Positions 1 to 8,557 of a DNA stretch of 64,000 nt are shown here, piece by piece (positions within the stretch are counted from its first letter, which is position 1; each line of letters begins with the position of its first letter). Made by a program: the position numbers and the translations under genes. This DNA comes from Globodera rostochiensis (Eukaryota > Nematoda > Chromadorea > Rhabditida > Heteroderidae). The DNA is taken from NCBI GenBank assembly GCA_018350325.1, contig JAEVLN010000012.1, forward strand, positions 310,001 to 374,000, given 5' to 3'. Under the pieces are notes generated by a model. That model searched no databases. It was not told the DNA's origin and saw only the letters and a program-made list of their open reading frames with translations.

Positions 1-3000
1 AACTGTTGGCGGCCAGCCACTCGCCGATAATCGCCAATTTGAATGCCTTTCCCAACAGCGGGTTGTCCAATTGCGAAAAGAATTCCTTTTCCATTTCCGC
101 GCGGTTGGGCGCCCGCTCGAAGAACTGATTTGGCTTATGTTCTTGTTCCGGTTACACCTTCACCTTCATCCACACGTCGATGGCACCCTGCTTCTGCCAG
201 TAATCCTTTTGCCAAACGCTTTTGGTGAAGGTGGAACACAACGTGAAGTTGGGGTCCTCCGGCGGCGGGCACAGTTTGGTGGTCAGTCGATACGTCCGCT
301 CGTCCGTGGCACGGCACAAATTGCCGTCCGTGTTCTCCAACAACTTCAGTTTTCTACGAACAATTGAACGTTTGATTTTTTGTGGTGTTTTCCCATTGGT
401 TTGAAAAGGGTTCAAACCAAAAGTGCCATTGCCATTGTCAATTGGCATGACACCGTTGCCGAAAGTGCCATTGGCATTGTCGAAAGTGCCATTGACATTG
501 TCAATTGGCATGACACCGTTTGCCGAAAGTGCCATTGCCATTGTGTCAATTGGCATGACACCGTTTGCCGAAAGTGCCATTGCCAATGTGTCAATTGGCA
601 TGACACCGTGCCATTGGCATTGTCGAAAGTGCCATTGCCATTGTGTCAATTGGCATGACACCGTTTGCCGAAAGTGCCATTGCCATTGTGTCAATTGGCA
701 TGACACCGTTTGCCGAAAGTGCCATTGACATTGTCAATTGGCATGGCACCGTTTGCCGAAAGTGCCATTGCCATTGTGTCAATTGGCATGGCACCGTTTG
801 CCGAAAGTGCCATTGCCATTGTGTCAATTGGCATGGCACCGTTTATTACGTCAAAGCGGTGTTTGTTCACCTGCTGCCCTTGCACCAGTCGCAGTAATAA
901 CATTCGCGTCCGCACGTTGCAATGTCCATGCAGCGTAATTTTCCAATGGGCTGTATGTGCACGTCCAATTTCATCGCCAATCGGTTGATGTGCACGTCTG
1001 AAGGACGGGCGGTTGAAGCAGTTCAAGAAAAGGGGGGGGGGGGACAGAAAAAGTGGCCTTTTAATGAACCCTTTTTTACTTCGTTCCCCCAATTATCTCA
1101 ACTAATATTTATTATTAACAACATTCACTTGGTGGCAAAGTGACATCGATGGACATGTCGAAACAGTCGGGCCTGAATTCGAAGATATTCCCAAAAGATT
1201 TGAACAAATTGGACCAGGTCAGCCTCAATGTGCTGTTCTCGTCCCTTTGGCTGGGATGGCTGAATTGCGGGTTGGCCAACTAAAAGATAATTAATTTTAT
1301 TCTTTGATCATCATTTATTGATTTTATTGATTTGACTGTTTATTGATCACAGAGTGATCACTTCCAAAAGCCGGATGATGGATCGGTCGTGCTGTCTGTA
1401 CCTTTATGGACTCGGTGCAGTCTTCGCCGGTCAGCTCCCGACAGCATGGCCCCCTCCGGGCGTCCTTCAGTCTGGTGATGAACAAATTCTTGCTGATCAC
1501 CGCCTGAGAAACGCAAATACTCAAAACAAATCGGCTAATTCATTTCTGCACTGACCTCATAAGAGCGTTCCCCGACTTTTCTCACAGAGCCCGTCCCAAT
1601 CGGCACGTCCTTGTCGTTGTACACAACCGTGTTCCCGTTCTTGTCCGCCACCACCTTAAAGTTTAAACCGTTCATTTCCCCTCTCTCTCTCTTTTTCTCT
1701 CTCTTTCCAACACTATTTCCCCCCTCCTCTCTCTCTCTTTTTCTCTCTCTTTCCAACACTATTTCCCCCCTCCTCTCTCTCTCTCTTTTTCTCTCTCTTT
1801 CCAACACTATTTCCCCCCTCCTCTCTCTCTCTCTCTTTTTCTCTCTCTTTCCAACACTATTTTCCCCTCTCTCTCTCTTCTCTCTCTCTCTTTCCAATAC
1901 TATTTCTCCTCACCTTTCCTGTACTCTTTCCCTGTGCGTCATAACACTGCGATATTCCCGGCGTTTCCGCCGTGCAAAAATATTTCTCTGAACGCCTCCC
2001 GAACAGCGAAGTGGCGAAATCGTTACGATTGGTTACGTCCTTCGCGGATAATTGCGCCTCCACGCGGCCTTTGTCTTTGTGCACAATTGCGTAGTCGTAA
2101 GTGCCCGATTTGGACTTTTCCTTCGGGAAATGAAAATAATGCCGTCGAATTTTGAATGAATTTAATTTATTTTGTGATGTTTGATGTTTGGTGTTTGATC
2201 GAATAAGTTTGATGTTTGGTGTTTGATCGGATAAGTTTTGGGCGCCGCTAACTTTGTCCGCGAAAGACAGCGCCCCGTGGCCTTGCTCTTTGCCCTGCGC
2301 TTCCGGTTTCAGTCGAAAGTCGAAACGGTCGTTTTTGGCCTCAAATTCGCTGTCTTTCGTCTCATTCGACCCCCGTGCCGTTGTGTCCAGCTCGTATTTG
2401 CCGTCCGCCTTCAGCAACGCGTGCCGTCCCTCCGCGTTTTCTTTTGTCTTTAGCTGCGCACTATTTTTTGAGCGATTTCCAGAGAGATTTTTGGGGATTA
2501 TCGAAGCGAATTCCCTTTCATTCTTTTAAAAAGAGAGAAAAAATGAATTCAAAAAGCATCCAAAAAAGCTTTTTATATAAATGCCATTCCATTTATTGGA
2601 ATGAAATCCTCGAAATGTGCTGCCTTTAACTCTCAAAATGCCGGTAAAACCGTGCCGTATTTGCCCCCCCCCCCCGAAAACGCCGACCTGTGGCCCTCCA
2701 CTTGCGCCAATCCGCCTTTGTCCCCGAAGCGTTGAACTTGCGCTCGGTGTCCATCGCTTGTCTCAGCAGCCGCCACATTTCCGTGTGCCGATACGGCCAA
2801 CTGCTTCCGCTCCGTCAGCAAGTCGACAACGGCACGCTCTTTGTCACTGGCGTCAAGACCGACCTTTTCAACGGAATCTTGATCAAAAGACATTTGTCGG
2901 GGCGTTTGGTTAACTAACTGGTTGGACAGTTGGTCAACTAGGGGGACAAATAGTCAATTGGGGGGGGGGGGGTCAATTAGTCACCGGGGGGGGGGGACAA

Positions 3001-3250
3001 TTGGTCAACGTCAAGAGTGAAGCGGGCGGGTCACTTGTAATTTTCGTTAGTTTTCTGTTTGTTCGGTTACCTGCTGCGGCTTCTGTTCCTTGCCGGTCCA
3101 GTTCGTGTCCACATCGATGTGCTTTCGCTGTTCGTTTATTGCCGCGTGGTTTGGTGTCCACGGGTTTTCGACTCCGAAGGAAAATTGCATTGAGTCCAAC
3201 AACAAAATTGGGAGGAATTGGACAATTGGCCATTGAATTTGGTTGCGCAT
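1..3250 (-). CDS. Unrecognised, probably secreted cysteine-containing protein (3' end off the window)
   Basis: This is a multi-exon gene running off the left edge. Exons supported by open frame plus consensus splice sites, in transcript order: about 3250-3070 (possible start MRNQIQWPIVQF, followed by a hydrophobic stretch that could be a signal peptide), 2917-2690, 2448-2250, 2130-1915, 1665-1565, 1500-1390, 1276-1132, 1010-865, 345-151 and 118-1. Recognisable stretches are SGTYDYAIVHKDKG, GNTVVYNDKDVPIGTGSV, RGPCCRELTGEDC, LRLTWSNLFKSFGNIFEFRP, CGRECYYCDWC and LCPPPEDPNFTLC. The many cysteines, including a CC pair and a CxxxCxxCxxC cluster, suggest a disulfide-bonded extracellular protein. 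The first half is charged and lacks cysteine. I do not recognise the family; a nematode fusogen (EFF-1/AFF-1 type) crossed my mind but I cannot support it. Two introns hold minisatellites (419-846 and 1676-1912). The junction between exons near 2690 and 2448 is uncertain. Confidence 0.6.
419..846. repeat. Minisatellite, about 45-bp unit, in an intron
   Basis: There are about ten tandem copies of a unit containing AGTGCCATTGCCATTG, TCAATTGGCATGACACCG and TTTGCCGAA. Some copies are shortened, and the later copies carry GGCATGGCACCG instead of GGCATGACACCG. The array lies in the intron between the CYYCDWC exon and the NTDGNLC exon of the left-edge gene. It leaves all reading frames fairly open, which creates spurious ORFs on both strands. 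Confidence 0.9.
1676..1912. repeat. CT-rich minisatellite, about 42-56 bp unit, in an intron
   Basis: Five tandem copies combine CTCTCTCTTTTTCTCTC microsatellite with a spacer TTTCCAACACTATTTCCCC. The array fills the intron between exons 2130-1915 and 1665-1565 of the left-edge gene. On the transcribed strand it reads as a GA-rich purine tract. Confidence 0.9.
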
Positions 3251-4196
3251 TTATTTCTGCTTCTAAAAATGAAGCAAAAGTGCCGAAAAGAAGGGGAAAT
3301 GCTTTGAATGCCCCAAAGGCACTTCTTTTGGAGTTTTGTAAATCGATCAGATTGAGCATTAACTGAAAAGAAAATCGGTCAGATCGACCGATTCTCGGTG
3401 GGTAGTGAGTGATCAATGTAACGCCCGCCGATCGGATGGTCGCCTCGCCGGTTTTCGATTGAAAGAATGAATTCACTTTTTGAGTTATTCCGTGAAAGAA
3501 TTTGGGGAACAACAACGGGACCCCCCCCCCCCTCCCTCCCTCCCCTCCTCTGATCTGAAAAGCTTTGATCACCAAATCTTTCGCATTAGTCAGAACCTTC
3601 TAAATATTACGCAAAGTCGCCTCGTCGCTGCACATTCTCCGGCGATTATTATCAGCCCACGGGGGATGATAATAATGGAAGCGAAAATGGCCCCAGGCAA
3701 AATGCGATGCGATCCCGGAAAAAATTGGGTGATTTGAGTTGGGGCGGGGTGATGAGCTAATGACGCTTTGAGAGAGGGGGGGGGGATGAATGATGACTAA
3801 TCGAGTAAATGACTAATTGAGCAATGAATGATGACTAATCGAGTAATGACTAATTGAGCAATGAATGATGACTAATCGAGTAATGACTAATTGAGCAATG
3901 AATGATGACTAATCGAGTAATGACGAATTTAGCGGAAGCTGCGCGCATTATGCAAAGATTTTTGACAATTTCCAATTTTCGCTTTCATTTTTGTGTCGCA
4001 TTGCGAACGTTGGCACATTTCGAATGGCGTAAATTGTTTGTCGATGTTTGCAAACAGAACGAGACAATGAGGGGGGGGGGGGAGGCATAAAGGCATTTGG
4101 GACAAATTGGGGGCATTTCTCTCTCATCCATCCGTTGGCGATCGGACGGTCTGATCAACGAACGCATCACCGCGTCTTCCAACTTCGATCATCCAA
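3251..4196. other. Intergenic, with a short tandem repeat
   Basis: No supported exon was found. The stretch contains homopolymer C and G runs near 3521 and 3775. It also holds a roughly 37-bp tandem repeat at 3786-3925, four copies of ATGACTAATTGAGCAATGA followed by ATGATGACTAATCGAGTA. It separates the left-edge gene's 5' side from the 3' end of troponin I. An unseen 5' exon of the left gene could lie here. Confidence 0.6.
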
Positions 4197-6537
4197 TCAC
4201 TGCTCGTCCTCCTCTTCCTCAGCGACGTCCGCTAAAATTGGAATCTTTTTCATATTTTGAAGGTAAATTTTATTTTTAAACTCTTTGAATGCTTTTTTGC
4301 CAAAAAAGTGTTTTTGTTGGCATTTCTGCCGCCCCCCCCCCGCCCGCCCGCTTAAACTTACGCTCTTCCTCCTCCTCTTCCTCCTGCTCTTCCGGTGCCG
4401 GCTTCGGCAATTTGGGTGTGGCAGGTGCATCGGCCTCGCTGGCCCCTCCGCCCTTGGAGCTCGCCTGGCTGGCCCTACGAGCCCCCGCGGCGTCTTTGTC
4501 CACTTTCTTCGTCCATTCCGGCTTCTCCGCTTTGGTCTTCTGCTGAAATGCCAAACGGCGTCCCGCAAAAGTCCACGCGGGACAAACGGCGTCCCCACGT
4601 GACTCTTGCTGGACACATAACGAATTTCGTTTATTTGTCCGTCCGTCGAGGAAAGACAAACGGACAAATAGTGACGGAGGGCGGGATCGAACCAACCGAA
4701 AAACCCTTGCCAACAACCGATCAATCCGATCAATCGCCTCCCCCAATTGCCAATATTTCTTATCCGATCAATTCCCCCCCAAACAATCCAATCAATCGTC
4801 ACCCCTCAATATCCCCCCAATCCGATCAATCGCCTCCCCCAATTGCCAATATTTCTTATCCGAGCAATTCCCCCTCAAATCCCAATCCAATCAATCGTCA
4901 CCCCTCAATATCCCCCCAATCCGATCAATCGCCTCCCCCAATTGCCAATATTTGCTTATCCGATCAATTGGCCCTCAAATCCCAATCCGATCAATCGCCT
5001 CCCCCAATTGCCAATATTTGCTTATCCGATCAATTGGCCCTCCCACCTTAATCTCCAACATTTCCATTCGGCCCCTCCCACCTTAATCTTCCATTCGGCC
5101 CCTCCCACCTTAATCTTCCATTCGGCCCCTCCCACCTTAATCTTCCATTCGGCCCCTCCCACCTTAATCTTCCATTCGGCCCCTCCCACCTTAATCTTCC
5201 ATTCGGCCCCTCCCACCTTAATCTCCAACACTTCCATTCGGCCCCTCCCACCTTAATCTTCCATTCGGCCCCTCCCACCTTAATCTCCAACACTTCCATT
5301 CGGCCCCTCCCACCTTAATCTTCCATTCGGCCCCTCCCACCTTAATCTCCAACACTTCCATTCGGCCCCTCCCACCTTAATCTCCAACACTTCCATTCGG
5401 CCCCTCCCACCTTAATCTTCCATTCGGCCCCTCCCACCTTAATCTCCAACACTTCCATTCGGCCCCTCCCACCTTAATCTCCAACACTTCCATTCGGCCC
5501 CTCCCACCTTAATCTCCAACACTTCCATTCGGCCCCTCCCACCTTAATCTCCAACACTTCCATCACGTTTTTCTTCTCCACCGTTTTCAGTTTGGAGCGG
5601 AAGTCTTCCTTTGGCCCGGCACTCACACTTTCGCCACCCTCAGCCTGGGCCGCCTTCCGGAATTTGTTGTCGTATTTGGAAACCTTTTTTAGTGTTGGCT
5701 TCACGCTTTAAACAAAATAAATTAGAAATAACCAAAACTGAGAATTTCCCACAATTTTCCGCGCAAATCGTTGACAGAAATAGTGATTTCGCTGATCTGT
5801 AAAAGTTTCAAAGGGAAAATAAATGAAATTCATTAAACTTGGCTTTTATTAAATACCGACCGAATAAAGCGTTTTTCGATTATTCAATTGGTACCGAATG
5901 AACGACTCAAATCAAACAAAAAAAATCGCGGCACGGCACAAACCTCGGCATCCTTTTGGGAGACGAAAAAGTTAATGTCGAACTTTTCCTCCTCCAACTT
6001 GAGCATTTGCTGGAACAGGTCGTTGTAGACCTTCTCCAGTTGGCCTAAACGGGACGAAATCGTTCGACGCTTTCCGTCTTTCTCGGCCCGGCCGACCTTT
6101 GTCTTCAATTGAGTCGATATTTGGACATTGCGGGATACGCTTAGACAACACATTTTGGCGCTCCTGGTCCAGTTGTTTCTGCTGGTTCTTCAGATTCTCC
6201 GCTGCCTTGATCATCAACAGCTTCTGAAAACGGCGAATTATCAGAGACCAATGATCAATTGGTGCTGATCAGTGAGTGATCAGTTTTGGTGATCAGAAGA
6301 CGGACAAAAACTTGCCCTCAGCTTCTTCTTACGCTCCGGCGTCAGGAAACCCTTCTTCTTTTTGCCCTTTTTGCCCGCTTCCTCCAGCCGTTTGCGCACT
6401 TCCGCCTTTTTGGCGGCCAAAGCTTGTCGCTTGGCCTCCTGCAAAAGTAATTTTAATTTTAGTATTTTGATGGAATTGTTTAGTGATTAAACCTCATCAG
6501 ATTTGACCGGTGCCGGCGCTACTTCGGTGTCCGCCAT
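4197..6537 (-). CDS. tni: Troponin I
   Basis: Inhibitory subunit of the troponin complex on thin filaments of striated muscle; it holds back actomyosin until calcium binds troponin C. The eight exons are 6493-6537, 6316-6438, 6097-6223, 5944-6044, 5753-5796, 5543-5705, 4362-4542 and 4197-4231. They sum to 819 nt, giving 272 residues in one frame. Family-defining stretches are [78 protein letters not shown] and [17 protein letters not shown]. The tail is acidic (runs of Glu, then [11 protein letters not shown]), as in nematode troponin I. The start [15 protein letters not shown] was chosen because it opens exon 1 directly upstream of a donor. Intron 2 has a GC donor (AGG|GCAAGT). The intron after VMEVLEIK holds two minisatellites, one grown from the exon junction. 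C. elegans has several paralogues; I did not decide which is the orthologue. Confidence 0.95.
4728..5045. repeat. Minisatellite in a troponin I intron (CAATTGCCAATATTT family)
   Basis: Four imperfect copies of a roughly 75-100 bp unit built from AATCCGATCAATCGCCTC, CCCCCAATTGCCAATATTT and CTTATCCGATCAATT. Two units carry an extra CAATCGTCACCCCTCAATAT segment. The array directly abuts the TTAATCT array in the same intron of troponin I. Confidence 0.88.
5047..5564. repeat. Junction-derived minisatellite in troponin I (27-bp and 35-bp units)
   Basis: There are seventeen copies in two length classes, nine of 35 bp (CTCCAACACTTCC form) and eight of 27 bp (CTTCC form), which differ by an 8-bp indel. 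On the coding strand each unit contains ATTAAGGTGGGAGGGGCC. The last copy, 5542-5564, is the real end of the exon ending EVLEIK plus its donor, so every unit repeats the exon end and donor. Confidence 0.93.
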
Positions 6538-7080
6538 TTTGCCGATTTCCGACTTTTTTTCGCTTATTTGTGGGCCTAATATAACAATAATGTCCGGGCT
6601 GGACCGATCTGTTGTGGAGGGATTGGGCCAAATCACTCAAATCAAACGACGGCTGTCCCCTCGGGGGGTTGGCTAAGTTCTTCAAGTGAAGACAGAAGGA
6701 CGACCCTCCCAATGTGGGTGGGAGAGTAAAGGGGGGGAGGGGAGCAGATGTGGGGATGGGGGGGGGGGGGAGAAAGAAGCGGAAGGGCGGAAGGAGATCC
6801 CTCCAATCCCATCCAATCCATCGGTCCCGAGAGTCATTCTCTCCCCCCCCCCTTGGGGGATAATTCCCGGAGGCAAAGCGACAAAAGACGTTCGAGCACC
6901 TTCTCTGGCGCCCTTCGAGGGCGGAAAGAACAGCATCAAATCGACTTGATCAGAGTTGATGGCGTTGAATGAGGTGGGAGGGATAAGGAAAACCGATCAG
7001 ATGGATGGATCAAGCGATGAGAGAAGCGTCGGCCAACTGTGCTGTTTGTTGTTGCTGCTGCTATTTTTTAACATTGGTTG
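6538..7080. other. Intergenic, upstream of troponin I
   Basis: Presumed promoter region of troponin I. I found no exon and no motif I can name. There are G-runs near 6730-6770 and C-runs near 6842, and a TGTTGTTGCTGCTGCT tract near 7047. Confidence 0.4.
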
Positions 7081-7084
7081 ATCG

Positions 7085-8030
7085 GATGATGCTTAGGGAG
7101 GGGGGAGGGGACGTTTCCCCAGGCTTAGGGGGGGAGGGGACGTTTCCCCAGGCTTAAGGGGGAGGGGGAGACCTTTCCCCAGGCTTAGGAGGAGAGGGGA
7201 CGTTTCCCCAGGCTTAAGGGGGAGGGGGAGACGTTTCCCCAGGCTTAGGGGGGGGGGGAGACGTTTCCCCAGGCTTAGGGGGAGAGGGGACGTTTCCCCA
7301 GGCTTAAGGGGGGGGGGAGACGTTTCCCCAGGCTTAGGGGGGGGGGGAGACGTTTCCCTAGGCTTAAGGGGGGGGGGACGTTTCCCCAGGCTTAGGGGGG
7401 GGGGAGACGTTTCCCTAGGCTTAAGGGGGGGGGGAGACGTTTCCCCAGGCTTAGGGGGGGAGGGGACGTTTCCCTAGGCTTAAGGGGGGGGGGGGAGACG
7501 TTTCCCTAGGCTTAAGGGGGGGGGGACGTTTCCCCAGGCTTAGGGGGGGGGAGACGTTTCCCTAGGCTTAAGGGGGGGGGGGAGACGTTTCCCCAGGCTT
7601 AGGGGGGGGGGAGACGTTTCCCCAGGCTTAGGGGGGGGGAGACGTTTCCCTAGGCTTAAGGGGGGGGGGGGACGTTTCCCCAGGCTTAGGGGGGGGGGGA
7701 GACGTTTCCCTAGGCTTAAGGGGGGGGACGTTTCCCCAGGCTTAGGGGGGGGGGGGGGAGACGTTTCCCTAGGCTTAAGGGGGGGGGGGGGGGAGACGTT
7801 TCCCCAGGCTTAGGGGGGGAGGGGACGTTTCCCTAGGCTTAAGGGGGGGGGTCCCAGGCGGGGGGGGGGGGGGGAGACGTTTCCCTAGGCTTAAGGGGGG
7901 GGGGGGGGGGTCCCAGGCGGGGGGGGGGGGGGGGGGAGACGTTTCCCTAGGCTTAAGGGGGGGGGGGTCCCAGGCGGGGGGGGGGAGACGTTTCCCTAGG
8001 CTTAAGGGGGGGGGGGGGCTCCCACCCAAT
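7085..8030. repeat. G-run minisatellite array, about 28 copies
   Basis: The unit is about 30-36 bp and consists of a G-run of 5 to 18, then AGACGTTTCCCCAGGCTTA or AGACGTTTCCCTAGGCTTAA. Some late units carry GTCCCAGGC instead. The strand bias is extreme, with G on the + strand. The array is intergenic, between troponin I and the 3' end of F-spondin. The open frames across it are repeat artefacts. Confidence 0.95.
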
Positions 8031-8557
8031 TAGCCACCCCCCCCCCTTCCCTTGCCATTGCCTTATTGAGGCAAAAGGTTTGTGAGTTTTACGGACTAAA
8101 CGAGAGAAATGTGCAAGCAAAAGACTAATCACAGCAAATCCGTAACTAAAAATAAGCGAATTTGTGAATGGATTTGTCGCATTAATCAATCAATCGATTC
8201 ACTAAAGCATTTTTCAAAAGATTCGCCGCAATTTTTGCCAGAGGAAATGAGCCAAAGGGCCGCTCATTGACTCATTCATTGGCGTCCCCTCCCCCTCACT
8301 CTTTCCCTTCCCAAATCACTCGGCCAACATTCCCCCCCCCCGGCAACTGTCGTCCCCGGGGGGGATGGGACAGTGAGTGGGCGTTGGAGCCAAAGGAATT
8401 ATCAAAGGCGAATGAGTTTTCTGATCTTGGGCGATGAATAACCGCTTCTTTTTTTGTTTTTTTTTAATATAAAAATAAAGCGCATAAAAATTTATTTGAA
8501 ATAGACACAAAAATGAAAGAAAAAAGTTGAAAGAAGCTTTTGTATCTCCGCGAGTTT
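8031..8557. other. Intergenic, 3' side of F-spondin
   Basis: AT-rich DNA downstream of the F-spondin stop codon. The T/A-rich stretch at 8449-8490 contains AATAAA-like sequence on either strand. No exon was recognised. Confidence 0.4.

Noticed and set aside
412..1092. Open frames through the 45-bp repeat
   Set aside because: Stops are absent only because the repeat lacks them in several frames; flanking exons define an intron here.
3902..4260. Plus-strand open frames downstream of the 37-bp repeat
   Set aside because: No recognisable protein features; overlaps the 3' flank of troponin I and a G-run.
4747..5299. Open frames through the troponin I intron repeats
   Set aside because: Same reason: repetitive, bounded by the troponin I exons with good splice sites.
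7085..8030. CRISPR-like array
   Set aside because: Units are directly adjacent with no unique spacers; this is a eukaryotic minisatellite.
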